A stretch of 45,751 bases of DNA, from NCBI GenBank assembly GCA_910588965.1, contig CAJUSO010000022.1, positions 1-45,751 on the forward strand, written 5' to 3'. Below, piece after piece: positions 32,923 to 41,266 of the stretch (positions are counted from its first letter, which is position 1; each line of letters begins with the position of its first letter). The stretch is from an uncultured Lachnospiraceae bacterium. Its GTDB lineage: Bacteria > Bacillota > Clostridia > Lachnospirales > Lachnospiraceae. The translations under genes and the position numbers were made by a program. The notes beneath the pieces are model-generated. The model worked only from the letters and a program-made list of their open reading frames with translations. It searched no databases and was not told the origin of the DNA.

Positions 32923-33852
32923 ATGGATGGGAATACAGGGAAGCAGGGAAAAATAGAAGAATTCCGCTATTATGAGATGCCGGTAGGGAGGTATGACCTG
33001 GCTCTTTTAGGGGACAAATGGATTACGAATTACCAGACAGGGGAACAGCATTTCCATAATTTCTTCGAGATAGGTTATTGCCACTATGGAAAAGGCAATG
33101 TATATTTGGGGGAGAAAGCTCCCAAATACCGGAAAGGCAGCATCTCCTTGATTCCTGCCAGTTTCCCCCATGGGGTGCAGAGCGCCCCAGGCAGCATTTG
33201 TTATTGGGAATTCCTTTATATTGATATTTCTGGGTTTCTTGGAAAGTGCTGTGGGGAAGACGCCTATACGAAGGACAAGATGCAACAGAGCCTCATCCAC
33301 ATCCCATTCCTGGTGGAATCCAAGGAATACCCCAGGCTGTCGGGCGTGGTCAAAGCCATCCTGGATGAGAACAGGGAGAAAAAATCCCGCAGCCGGGAAG
33401 CCGTCAATGGCTATCTGTATGTGCTGCTGCAAGAGCTGGTACGCCTGAATGAAAACGTTTCCCTGGGGCATGGCGGCAATGCGCTGCATGTGGAGAAAAT
33501 CCGCCCGGCTTTGTTCTATGTGGATTTCCATTACAACGAGGACATTAAAATCAAAAAGTTGGCGGAAGCCTGTAATATCAGCGAGCCTTATTTCCGGAGG
33601 CTATTTGTGGAGTGCATGAATGTTGCGCCCTTGGAGTATATCAATATGGTACGGATCCAGAAGGCATGCGATATCCTGCGCAAAGGGGATATCCCCATGA
33701 ATGCCCTGGCGTGGAAGGTGGGCTTTTCCTCCGTCTCCACGCTGGAGCGTAATTTTAAAAAAATCGTAGGGGATACCCCAAAGCAGTGGAAGCTAAAGGG
33801 GGCAAATCAGGGGTTTGTAAGCTACCATACCAGGGCATTGCGGGGATGGTAA
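32923..33852 (+). CDS. AraC family transcriptional regulator with cupin-type sensor domain
   Basis: 309 residues from ATG 32923, chosen because GGGAGGG lies 4-5 bp upstream; ATG 32896 is in frame but lacks a site. The N-terminal half is an AraC-type cupin binding domain with QHFHNFFEIGY and a GSISLIPASFPHG segment, which normally binds a sugar. The C-terminal half has two helix-turn-helix motifs, IKKLAEACNISEPYFRRLF and MNALAWKVGFSSVSTLERNF, ending in TPKQWK. It sits between the two GH43 genes and is the natural candidate to control them, perhaps acting at the inverted repeat at 33949-34006 (inference). Confidence 0.93.
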   Translation: MDGNTGKQGKIEEFRYYEMPVGRYDLALLGDKWITNYQTGEQHFHNFFEIGYCHYGKGNVYLGEKAPKYRKGSISLIPASFPHGVQSAPGSICYWEFLYIDISGFLGKCCGEDAYTKDKMQQSLIHIPFLVESKEYPRLSGVVKAILDENREKKSRSREAVNGYLYVLLQELVRLNENVSLGHGGNALHVEKIRPALFYVDFHYNEDIKIKKLAEACNISEPYFRRLFVECMNVAPLEYINMVRIQKACDILRKGDIPMNALAWKVGFSSVSTLERNFKKIVGDTPKQWKLKGANQGFVSYHTRALRGW

Positions 33853-33943
33853 GCAAGAGCGGATGGGCAGAAGGGAGCTTTTTGGGGAAGAATGATTGGA
33901 ATTGCTTATTTTTTAGCCGAAAATAGTAACATTTGATTCCTGG

Positions 33944-34006
33944 TTTTTCGTAAAATAAGGTCGATACAGAAAGGATTTGTTCTGATGTAATGGCCTTATT
34001 TTTACG
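33944..34006. promoter_or_regulatory. Spaced inverted repeat before the second GH43 gene
   Basis: CGTAAAATAAGGTC (33949-33962) and GGCCTTATTTTTACG (33992-34006) are reverse complements except for one extra T and one transition, separated by 29 bp. The left arm overlaps TTTTTCGTAAAA, also seen at 19576 with one change. It lies 44 bp before the gene start and could be a regulator binding pair or an mRNA hairpin. Confidence 0.45.
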
Positions 34007-34049
34007 TTTTAGGAAATACCGCAGCAAAAACCAGATAGGAGGGAACGCA

Positions 34050-37000
34050 ATGAGAGGAAAAGTGAAACACACAATGGTTTCTGTTCTCCTGTGCGGGGCA
34101 ATGGCCTTGGCGGGCCTGCAGCCATGGACGCCGCCAGCCGTACAGGCCGCCCAGGGACAGGAGGGCACAGGGCAGGGGAAAACAGGCCGTGCGGGACGCA
34201 CAGATATTGACAAAAGCCTGATACGGGCAACAGCAGGCAGTGAGAGCGCCGGGGAGGAGGCAGCGAAGGCGGTAGACGGGGATCCCGGCACGATATGGCA
34301 TTCTTCCTGGGCAGAGGGGCATCCTACCGTCCCCCTTTCCATTACGCTGGAACTGGATGAAGCCAAGGAAGGCCTGACACAGCTCCGTTACCTGCCGAGG
34401 CAGGATGTTAAAGGGTCAAACCCACAGTGGAATGGGGATATTTTAAGCTATGAGGTTTGGGTCAGCAGTACGGACCAGCAGGAAAGCAGCTTCCAGAAGG
34501 TGGCGGTGGGGGATTGGGCACAGGACAAAGAAGAAAAAAGCGCCACCTTTGCGCCGGTTACTGCGAAGTACATCAGGCTGACGGCTACCCATACCAAAGG
34601 GAACAATGACGTCGAATATGACCAGTATGCGTCAGCAGCAGAGATTACGTTATCCTGCGGCGGGAGCGTGGATTTGGAAGGGGACCGGGCAAGGCTTCGG
34701 GCTGCCCTTGCAAAGGCAAAAGCATATTTGGAGGAAGCAGGGGCTGGGAATGCAGAGGCTATCAACTTACAAGGGCTGGCAGACTGGGCAGAGGTTCTTT
34801 TACAGAACCAATATGCCGTGGCGGAGGATCTTGGGATCATGGCTTATTCCCTGCTCGCGGAATTGGAACGGCTCCAAGAAGGGAAGCCTGCCGTAACCTA
34901 TAGCAGCTTTACCCCTAATAGCCAATGGCTGGATGACAGGGGCGCCATGATCCAGGCGCATGGGGGCGGCGTGCTTTGGGATGACAGGACGCAGAAATAC
35001 TATTGGTATGGGGAACATAAGGGAGAGGATAACATTAAGAACGGCTGTGTGGCCGCCATCGGTGTTTCCTGCTATTCCTCCACAGACCTGTATAATTGGA
35101 AAAACGAAGGGATAGCCCTTCCCGTGTTCAACCACCCGGCATTTCTGGCGGGCGGGGAAGCGGCGGCAGATACGCCGATGTACCTGGCAGAGTCCTCAGA
35201 AGAATACCAGGCTGCCAAGACAGCAGGCAAGGCGGTTTCCCCGTACGATTCCTTAGAAAAATACAATACGGCCTCTTATATTGCGCAGCTGAACAGCTTG
35301 TATGAGGGCAGTACGGCGGCAGAAAAGAAATCCCTTTACCAGAAATTAAATTGGGACAGCGTATTGGAACGCCCGAAGGTACTCTACAACAGCAAGAATG
35401 GCAACTATGTGATGTGGTTCCACAAGGACGGGGAAGGGGCAGGGAATTATTCCCTGGCACAGGTTGGGATTGCAGTCAGTGATTCCCCCACAGGCCCGTT
35501 CCGGCTGTTGGATACCATCAACCCATTGGGCAAAGAAAGCCGCGATATGGCCCTGTTCCAGGATGATGACGGCAAGGCATACTTGCTGTACTCCTCTGAG
35601 GACAACTGGACCTTATATCTTGCAGAGTTAAATGAAGACTATACAGGGCTGACAGGGAATTACAGCCGCAATTATGTGGATAGGGATGGGAGCAAGGGCA
35701 TCTATGCAAGGGAAGCCCCGGCAATCTTTAAATATGACGGCAATTATTATGTTATTACTTCTGGGTGCACCGGCTGGGATCCGAATGTAATGGGATATTC
35801 CGTAACAGGCGATATCCGCATGGGCATGTCCAAAGATGGGGGGGACGGGCCCTTTCAGATGGATGGGCTGAAAAACCCCTGTATTGGGACGGACGCCAAT
35901 ATTTCCTTCCATGGGCAGAGTACCTTTGTGCTGCCAGTACAGGGCAAAGAGGGATGTTTTATCTACATGGGGGACAAGTGGGAGAAAAATAACTTAAAGG
36001 ATTCCAGATACCAATGGCTCCCTATCCAGATTGACCCAGAGGAGAAGGCGCTGGTACTCGCATGGGATGGCACATGGGAAATGGGTGATTTTGAAACGTT
36101 AAACAGCCAGGCAAAGATTGGCCTGAACCGTGTGATCCGCCAGGCAGGCCAGCTAGAAGCGGCAGAGTATGATTTCGGCCAGGAACGGTGGCAGACCTTC
36201 CAGCAGGCGTTCCATACCTCCATGGACCTGCCCTTTGGGACTGCAGAGGCAGAAATCACCAAGATGAAAGACGCCATCCTACAGTCCATGGAAGGGCTGA
36301 AGCGGTGGAAGCCCCTGGACGCTGCCCTTGCAGAGGCAGGGAACCGGGCGGAGGCGGCATATACGGCAGAGTCTTGGAAAGGCGTAGAGGAAGCCTGCGA
36401 TAGAGGGAAGAGCCTTGGGGAAGGCGCTTCTGATGCGCAGATCCTGCAGGCGGCAGAGGCTGTCTGGTCTGCCCTTGGCAAGTTAGTGGAAGTGAAGATG
36501 GAGACAGAGGAGATAAGCCTGAAAGGGAAGGCTGTCCTGGCAGATTCCCAGCAGCCCGGAAATGAGGCAGAGAAGGCGGTTGACGGTGACAGCGGCACAA
36601 TCTGGCATTGCCGATGGGGCGGCGGCGCAACGTCCCTTCCCCATTACCTGACAATTGATTTGGGGCAGGCTTATGAGGACTTATACCAGCTCCAATATTT
36701 GCCAAGGCAGGACAAGGACAGCAATGGGATTGCGACCAGATACCGGATTTTAACCAGTAACTCCAAGAAGGAAATAGGGCAGCTTTCGGAGGCGGACTTT
36801 ACAGAAGTGCGCACTGGCTCCTGGGAGGGGGACAAGACGGAAAAGTCCGCTATTTTCCGTACAAAAGAGCCCGCTAGGTATCTGCGTTTTGTAATTACGG
36901 CAGGGCTGGGGGACTTCGCTTCCGCTGCAGAAATCCGCCTGCTGCGCGGGACGCCGGAAGTGGAGGAAGAGCCAAAGCCCGCTGAGGTAAAGGTAACGCA

Positions 37001-37775
37001 GATTACAGTTACAGGAGAGAAAGCCAAACTCTTAAAAGGCCAGAAGGCCTCTTTGCGGGCGGTAGCGGCCCCGGAAAATGCAACCAATAAAAAGGTCATT
37101 TGGTCATCCTCGAATGGGAAGGTAGCAAGCGTAAATGCCAACGGCGTGGTTACGGCACTGTCTGCTGGGACAGCTGTCATCAGAGCCACGGCGGCAGACG
37201 GTTCGGGCATAGTGGGGGATTACCCGGTTACCGTATGGGTGCATCAGGTGAAAAAGATTACTTTAAAGAGTAATTATAAGACAGTTGCGGCAGGTAAGAA
37301 AGCTACCATTACGGCTACCGTGGCCACAACGGGGAAGACGGCAGATAAGTCATTAACCTTTTACACCTCCAATAAGAAATATGCGACCGTAAGCGCTAAG
37401 GGCGTGGTATCTGCCAAAAAGGCCGGCGCAGGGAAAACAGTCACCATTACAGCTGCCGCAAAGGATGGGAGTGGGAAGAAAGCGTCCGTTAAAATTAAAA
37501 TCGTCAAGGATGCTGTAAAGAAAATCACGCTGTCCTGCAAGAAGAAAACAATTGCAGCAGGCAAAAAGACCACGGTGAAGGCAGCCGTGAAGGCGACAGG
37601 CAAAAAGGCCAATAAGGCGTTGGCTTATAGCAGCTCCAACAAGAAGTACGCAACGGTAAATGCCAAAGGCGTAGTGACGGCCAAGAAGGCAGGGAAAGGG
37701 AAAACGGTTACTATCCGGGCAGCTTCCACGGATGGGACCAATAAGAAAGCATCCATAAAAATAAAGATAAAATAG
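34050..37775 (+). CDS. Secreted GH43-type (subfamily 24-like) hydrolase with two discoidin domains and lysine-rich tail
   Basis: 1241 residues from ATG 34050, with TAGGAGGG upstream. Signal peptide ends near AQA (about 34). Domains: F5/8C discoidin 1 (about 54-215, with AVDGDPGTIWHS), FIVAR helix segment (about 215-285), GH43 domain (about 284-680), FIVAR (about 690-820), discoidin 2 (about 821-970, AVDGDSGTIWHC), BIG2 (about 981-1070) and two lysine-rich Ig-like repeats. The GH43 start QAHGGGVLWD...YYWYGEHK resembles exo-beta-1,3-galactanases, and Glu555 in REAPAIFK fits the general acid. Like those enzymes it lacks the usual Asp base motif near the N-terminus. Galactan or arabinogalactan is the most likely substrate, with moderate certainty. 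Confidence 0.83.
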   Translation: MRGKVKHTMVSVLLCGAMALAGLQPWTPPAVQAAQGQEGTGQGKTGRAGRTDIDKSLIRATAGSESAGEEAAKAVDGDPGTIWHSSWAEGHPTVPLSITLELDEAKEGLTQLRYLPRQDVKGSNPQWNGDILSYEVWVSSTDQQESSFQKVAVGDWAQDKEEKSATFAPVTAKYIRLTATHTKGNNDVEYDQYASAAEITLSCGGSVDLEGDRARLRAALAKAKAYLEEAGAGNAEAINLQGLADWAEVLLQNQYAVAEDLGIMAYSLLAELERLQEGKPAVTYSSFTPNSQWLDDRGAMIQAHGGGVLWDDRTQKYYWYGEHKGEDNIKNGCVAAIGVSCYSSTDLYNWKNEGIALPVFNHPAFLAGGEAAADTPMYLAESSEEYQAAKTAGKAVSPYDSLEKYNTASYIAQLNSLYEGSTAAEKKSLYQKLNWDSVLERPKVLYNSKNGNYVMWFHKDGEGAGNYSLAQVGIAVSDSPTGPFRLLDTINPLGKESRDMALFQDDDGKAYLLYSSEDNWTLYLAELNEDYTGLTGNYSRNYVDRDGSKGIYAREAPAIFKYDGNYYVITSGCTGWDPNVMGYSVTGDIRMGMSKDGGDGPFQMDGLKNPCIGTDANISFHGQSTFVLPVQGKEGCFIYMGDKWEKNNLKDSRYQWLPIQIDPEEKALVLAWDGTWEMGDFETLNSQAKIGLNRVIRQAGQLEAAEYDFGQERWQTFQQAFHTSMDLPFGTAEAEITKMKDAILQSMEGLKRWKPLDAALAEAGNRAEAAYTAESWKGVEEACDRGKSLGEGASDAQILQAAEAVWSALGKLVEVKMETEEISLKGKAVLADSQQPGNEAEKAVDGDSGTIWHCRWGGGATSLPHYLTIDLGQAYEDLYQLQYLPRQDKDSNGIATRYRILTSNSKKEIGQLSEADFTEVRTGSWEGDKTEKSAIFRTKEPARYLRFVITAGLGDFASAAEIRLLRGTPEVEEEPKPAEVKVTQITVTGEKAKLLKGQKASLRAVAAPENATNKKVIWSSSNGKVASVNANGVVTALSAGTAVIRATAADGSGIVGDYPVTVWVHQVKKITLKSNYKTVAAGKKATITATVATTGKTADKSLTFYTSNKKYATVSAKGVVSAKKAGAGKTVTITAAAKDGSGKKASVKIKIVKDAVKKITLSCKKKTIAAGKKTTVKAAVKATGKKANKALAYSSSNKKYATVNAKGVVTAKKAGKGKTVTIRAASTDGTNKKASIKIKIK

Positions 37776-37841
37776 CTTGCTTTCTGGCAGCAGATATGCT
37801 AGGATATTTGGGAAACAGCCCGTGTAGATATGCGGTGAGGG

Positions 37842-38195
37842 AATAAGAAGTAGGGCGGATAATCGCAGCTGCAGGCGCCGAAAGGCCGCAGATGAGGAAA
37901 GTCCGGGCTTCACAGGGCAGGATGCCGGTTAACGGCCGGTGGAGGCGACTCCAAGGAAAGTGCAACAGAAATATACCGCTATTCTAGGAATAGTAAGGGT
38001 GGAAGGGCAGCTTAAGAGACTACCGCCTGGCTGGTAACAGCCAGGGCATATGTAAACCCCATCCGAAGCAAGGCCGAACCAAAGCGATGACGTGGCCCGC
38101 CAGCTTTAGGTAGGCTGCTGGACCTGGCTGGCGACAGCCAGGCTAGATAGATGATTATCCAAGACATAACCCGGCTTACAGCCCTGCTTCTTATT
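37842..38195 (+). ncRNA. rnpB: RNase P RNA
   Basis: Catalytic RNA of ribonuclease P, which matures tRNA 5' ends. The universal segments are present: GAGGAAAGTCCGGGCT (37893 on), AGGAAAGTGCAACAGAAA, a GGTAAACCCC-like GTAAACCCCATCCG, the late GATAGATGATTATCC and ATAACCCGGCTTAC near the 3' end. The ends pair over 15 bp (37842-37856 with about 38180-38195, one G-U), forming an extended P1 helix, which was used to set the boundaries. GGATAATC near the start pairs with GATTATCC as P2. The layout fits the ancestral A type rather than the Bacillus B type. Boundaries are uncertain by a few bases. Confidence 0.95.
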
Positions 38196-38264
38196 GATTC
38201 CCGCAAGCAATGGGCCAAGTACCGTGCTTATAGGGGGCTTTGGCTCCCAAGGCAAACAAATAAT

Positions 38265-38332
38265 TTTTGGAACCCAAAGCCTGCCGCTGGGGGAGTGCCG
38301 GTACTCCCTGCGGCAGGCTTTGGGTTCCAAAA
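38265..38332. other. Perfect 23-bp-arm palindrome between rnpB and pyrI
   Basis: Arms 38265-38287 and 38310-38332 are perfect reverse complements. The 22-nt loop contains a further GGAGT/ACTCC pairing around GCCGGT. It lies between the convergent rnpB and pyrI. No T-run follows on either strand, so it is not a canonical terminator. A smaller GGGGGC/GCTCCC hairpin precedes it at about 38232. It may be a bidirectional terminator or a small palindromic repeat element. Confidence 0.7.
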
Positions 38333-38368
38333 GAGGTATTAGGCCAGGCAGCCGGCTACATGGCAAAC

Positions 38369-38809
38369 CTAGCGTACCTTTTTGTGGCTTTTGTATTTTT
38401 CCTCGCAGTACTTGCACCGATAGGTCTCATTTTCCTTATCCGTAAGCAGGAAAATCTGTTCCAGCCCCTGTTCAATCGAAGTGATGCAGCGGGGATTGAC
38501 GCAGCGTATGATATTTTTAATTTCCTTCGGGAGCTGGAGTTTCTTTTTCTCCACCACTTTCGCCCCTTTGATAATATTGACGGTGATATTGTGGTCTATA
38601 AAACCAAGCACATCCAAATCCAGCTTGTCAATATCACATTCCACTTTTAAGATATCTTTTTTCCCCATTTTATTGCTGCGGGCGTTTTTAATAATGGCAA
38701 CGCAGCAGTCCAGCTTGTCCAGCTTTAGGTCGTGGTAGATGGACAGGCTGTCCCCTGCATGGATATGGTCTAATACAAAGCCTTCTGTAATTGCCCCCAC
38801 ATTTAACAT
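38369..38809 (-). CDS. pyrI: Aspartate carbamoyltransferase regulatory subunit
   Basis: Allosteric subunit of aspartate transcarbamoylase, which senses nucleotides and controls the catalytic subunit in pyrimidine synthesis. The 146-residue protein begins MLNVGAITEGFVLDHI, the nucleotide-binding domain. The C-terminal zinc domain has Cys pairs in CVNPRC and CKYC that hold the zinc at the contact with PyrB. It overlaps the 3' end of pyrB by 7 bp, so the two are translated together. Length and order are normal for Clostridia. It converges on rnpB across a strong palindrome. Confidence 0.96.
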   Translation of the reverse strand: MLNVGAITEGFVLDHIHAGDSLSIYHDLKLDKLDCCVAIIKNARSNKMGKKDILKVECDIDKLDLDVLGFIDHNITVNIIKGAKVVEKKKLQLPKEIKNIIRCVNPRCITSIEQGLEQIFLLTDKENETYRCKYCEEKYKSHKKVR

Positions 38810-39723
38810 ACGCTCACCTCCAATAATGTAAGAATCAGTGCCATCCGCACATAGACGCCATACTGGGCCTGCTTGAAGTATGCTGCCCTGGGGTCGTCGT
38901 CCACATCCACAGAAATCTCATTTACCCTGGGGAGCGGGTGCATCACAATCATGTCATCCTTGGCCAGGGCCATTTTCTTCTTGTTCAGGATGTAAAAATC
39001 CTTCATCCGTACATAATCGTCTTCGTTAAAGAACCGTTCCCTCTGTACCCGGGTCATATACAGGATATCCAATTGCCCCATGGCGTCCTCCAGCCGCTCT
39101 ACCTCCTGGAAGGGTACTTGGTTTTTGCGCAGCACGTCCTCCCGGATATAACTTGGGACACGGAGTTCCTCCGGGGAAATCAGCACAAATCGGATTTGGG
39201 GGTAACGGATTAACGCATGGATGAGGGAATGGACGGTGCGCCCGAATTTCAGATCGCCGCAAAGCCCAATGGTAAGATTGTCAAGGCGTCCCTTTAAGGA
39301 ACGGATGGTAAGCAGATCGGTAAGGGTCTGGGTAGGGTGCTGGTGCCCGCCGTCCCCAGCGTTGATTACGGGGATTGTGGATTTCTGGGAAGCTACCAGC
39401 GGCGCGCCTTCTTTGGGATGGCGCATGGCGCAGATATCTGCGTAACAGGAAATCACGCGGATTGTATCGGAAACGCTCTCCCCCTTCGCGGCAGAACTGC
39501 TGTCAGCTGTGGAAAAGCCAAGGACGCTCCCCCCTAAGTTCAGCATGGCTGCCTCGAAACTCAGCCTTGTCCGGGTGCTCGGTTCATAGAAACAGGTGGC
39601 GAGTTTTTTGCCTTCACAGGCATGGGCATACTTCTCGGGATAGCTCTCAATGTCGTTTGCTAACGTAAGGAGCCGGTCTAATTCCTCAACGGATAAATCC
39701 AAGGGGCTCATTAAATGCTGCAT
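38803..39723 (-). CDS. pyrB: Aspartate carbamoyltransferase catalytic subunit
   Basis: Condenses carbamoyl phosphate and aspartate, the committed step of pyrimidine synthesis. 306 residues with the carbamoyl-phosphate binding motif FYEPSTRTRLSFE, the GDGGHQHPTQTLTDL segment and GLCGDLKFGRTVHSL, and the C-terminal HPLPRVNEI. These are all the usual active-site elements. An AGGAGG site precedes the start on the minus strand. The gene has its own sigma-A-like promoter 88 bp upstream of the start. No PyrR-type attenuator is evident in the short leader. The gene is cotranscribed with pyrI. Confidence 0.98.
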   Translation of the reverse strand: MQHLMSPLDLSVEELDRLLTLANDIESYPEKYAHACEGKKLATCFYEPSTRTRLSFEAAMLNLGGSVLGFSTADSSSAAKGESVSDTIRVISCYADICAMRHPKEGAPLVASQKSTIPVINAGDGGHQHPTQTLTDLLTIRSLKGRLDNLTIGLCGDLKFGRTVHSLIHALIRYPQIRFVLISPEELRVPSYIREDVLRKNQVPFQEVERLEDAMGQLDILYMTRVQRERFFNEDDYVRMKDFYILNKKKMALAKDDMIVMHPLPRVNEISVDVDDDPRAAYFKQAQYGVYVRMALILTLLEVSVC

Positions 39724-39810
39724 ATTTTTCCTCCTGTATGGTCTGTTGTGGAGTGTTTGGTTCAGATGGATTTGGCCAGATCCAGAATGCCTGGCAAATT
39801 CCTTGGATAG

Positions 39811-39839
39811 ATTTTAACACATAATCCATATTATGGCAA
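39811..39839 (-). promoter_or_regulatory. Promoter of pyrBI
   Basis: On the minus strand TTGCCA (39834-39839), a 17-bp spacer and TAAAAT (39811-39816). Transcription would begin about 80 bp before pyrB. The leader contains a short CCAG/CTGG hairpin but no long terminator or PyrR box. Confidence 0.65.
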
Positions 39840-39864
39840 CCGTTAGTTTGGCTGCCCTTAGAGC

Positions 39865-39895
39865 AAAAAAATATGCCATCCCAAGGGGGATGGCA
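39865..39895 (-). terminator. Terminator of the minus-strand membrane protein gene
   Basis: TGCCATCCC pairs with GGATGGCA (39874-39894) around a short loop. On the minus strand it is followed by ATATTTTTTT, a proper U-tract, 23 bp after the stop of the gene at 39918. Confidence 0.85.
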
Positions 39896-39917
39896 CGGCA
39901 GATGTTTTGGGATCCTG

Positions 39918-40391
39918 TTATTCCTTCGGTTTTTTGGTCAAAAGCTTTTCAAAGATAAGCCCTGCGGCCATCCAAAAAGGGGCATAGTCTAAGCGGATGA
40001 CGCCGTTGATATTTGTTCTTGCATGGCTGTAATCCCAGGGGCATATCTGATGCTTTTTCAAAAAACTCCCGCTGGCATATTCGCCTAAGAAGATAAAAAG
40101 CGAATAGAAAGCCGCCCGGAATATGGCCGGGAGACGTTTTAGGGCCAGGCAAAATGGTTTTAGGAAGGCAGCCATGCCGTAAATGGGGAACATCCAGAGG
40201 GAAGTCTGCCCCATTAGCTGAAGCTCCCGTTTACGGAAGGAGCCAAAAGAAGTAAAAAGGATTTCCAGGCACCAGCCCATGAACCCACATAGGATAAAAT
40301 TTTTTCTCATGGCGGTAGTATGCCGTAGGAAGGGGTTTTTTATGCATTGGGACATGGTACGCCGGGAGCAAAACACTGCATGCTGCTGCAC
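39918..40391 (-). CDS. Small membrane protein, putative ABC-transporter permease-like (CmpB/PF06541 type)
   Basis: Up to 157 residues; no start has a good ribosome binding site. The Met at 40310 (MRKNFILCGFMGWCLEILFTS) is the most family-like start and gives 130 residues, while the longer frame runs to 40391. Hydrophobic segments alternate with motifs seen in this family, such as GWCLEILFTS, LWMFPIYG, the LGEYASGSFLKK region and the Trp-Asp-Tyr (WDYS) motif before INGVIRLDYAPFW. Three to four membrane helices are predicted by eye. The name in databases is putative; no transport role is proven. It is divergent from the lipoprotein gene at 40502. Confidence 0.75.
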   Translation of the reverse strand: MQQHAVFCSRRTMSQCIKNPFLRHTTAMRKNFILCGFMGWCLEILFTSFGSFRKRELQLMGQTSLWMFPIYGMAAFLKPFCLALKRLPAIFRAAFYSLFIFLGEYASGSFLKKHQICPWDYSHARTNINGVIRLDYAPFWMAAGLIFEKLLTKKPKE

Positions 40392-40436
40392 CGCCCATTT
40401 CCTTGGCGTAATGTGAAGGAAATTTAGGGAAAAAGA

Positions 40437-40465
40437 TTGACGAAAAGCAAAAAAAGCATTACACT
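40437..40465 (+). promoter_or_regulatory. Promoter of the lipoprotein gene
   Basis: TTGACG at 40437-40442, a 17-bp spacer and TACACT at 40460-40465, 36 bp before the start codon, which has AAAAGGAG in front of it. Confidence 0.7.
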
Positions 40466-40501
40466 AATTGGGAGAATAATTCATGGAAAAGGAGTTGCAT
40501 T

Positions 40502-41170
40502 ATGAGTAAAGCAAAAGTAAGGAAAGTGGCTGTTTTACTGGCAGCAGCCATGGTAGCCGTCCTCTTGGGGGGATGCGGCTTGTCATTTGATGCTTCTGGT
40601 TATGTGAAGGCATTGCTGGATAATTCCTATAAGGGTGACCCGACAGCATTTGTGGAGCAGAAGGTCGGTACAAAGGAACAGGCGCAAGAGCTTTATAAGC
40701 AAGGGATTGACACAGAGATGAAGAGCCTGACTTCTGAGGCGGATGTGTCAGAGGAATTAGAAGCTGAGTTCCGGGAAGTGATTGAAAACGTATTCAAAAA
40801 AGTGAAATATACCGTAGGGGAATCCACAAGGAAGGGCGATTCTTATGAGGTAGTAGTGAAATACCAGAAGATGAATATTTTTGCTTCAGCCATGGAGAGT
40901 TTCAATACATCTTCCCAGGCCTATGTGGAAGAAGTCTCTAACAAGGCTGAGAACGGGGAAGAGACATCAGAAAAAGAAGTCAATGAACAGATATTTACTT
41001 TGCTGAAAGATGCTTTGAAGGACGCGATGGAAAATCCGTCTTATGCAGATGAGGCGTCCACAATCATCCATGTAGAGCTGAAAAACAATATATGGGCTCC
41101 CAATGAGGCAGATGTCCAGAACCTGGAAAAACTATTGTTTGACATGGATGTGTTAGAGGGCATGCAGTAA
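40502..41170 (+). CDS. Lipoprotein of unknown function
   Basis: 222 residues. A basic N-terminus and a hydrophobic segment lead to a lipobox LLGGC, so the mature protein starts at Cys25 and is membrane-anchored outside the cell. The rest is acidic and mostly helical, with a duplicated-looking pattern of EEL/EVIENVFKKVKYTV strands, and it ends in an amphipathic helix. It resembles small Clostridial lipoproteins of the DUF5105 kind, but that assignment is tentative. It has its own promoter and a terminator right after it, so it is a single-gene unit. Confidence 0.85.
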   Translation: MSKAKVRKVAVLLAAAMVAVLLGGCGLSFDASGYVKALLDNSYKGDPTAFVEQKVGTKEQAQELYKQGIDTEMKSLTSEADVSEELEAEFREVIENVFKKVKYTVGESTRKGDSYEVVVKYQKMNIFASAMESFNTSSQAYVEEVSNKAENGEETSEKEVNEQIFTLLKDALKDAMENPSYADEASTIIHVELKNNIWAPNEADVQNLEKLLFDMDVLEGMQ

Positions 41171-41199
41171 ACCGCATAAAGGTGTTTGGGAAAGAAGGA

Positions 41200-41237
41200 A
41201 AGCAGCTATTGTGGGCATTGGCGATAGTTGCTTTTTA
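41200..41237 (+). terminator. Terminator after the lipoprotein gene
   Basis: AAGCAGCTAT (41200-41209) pairs with ATAGTTGCTT (41224-41233, one G-U) around a 14-nt loop and runs into TTTTT. Confidence 0.8.
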
Positions 41238-41266
41238 TATCATTTTTTTGAAGGAGGATTGCTGTT

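Noticed and set aside
15192..37775. Complete polysaccharide utilisation locus with ABC or PTS transporter
   Set aside because: No permease, ATP-binding or PTS gene is present; the single substrate-binding protein is better explained as a sensor accessory.
37842..38417. Open frames on both strands across rnpB and the palindrome
   Set aside because: They are accidental frames in the RNase P RNA gene and palindrome; none has a ribosome binding site or recognisable protein sequence.
39724..39810. PyrR-dependent attenuator before pyrB
   Set aside because: The leader is only about 80 nt and lacks a PyrR-binding loop consensus and a terminator with a U-tract.
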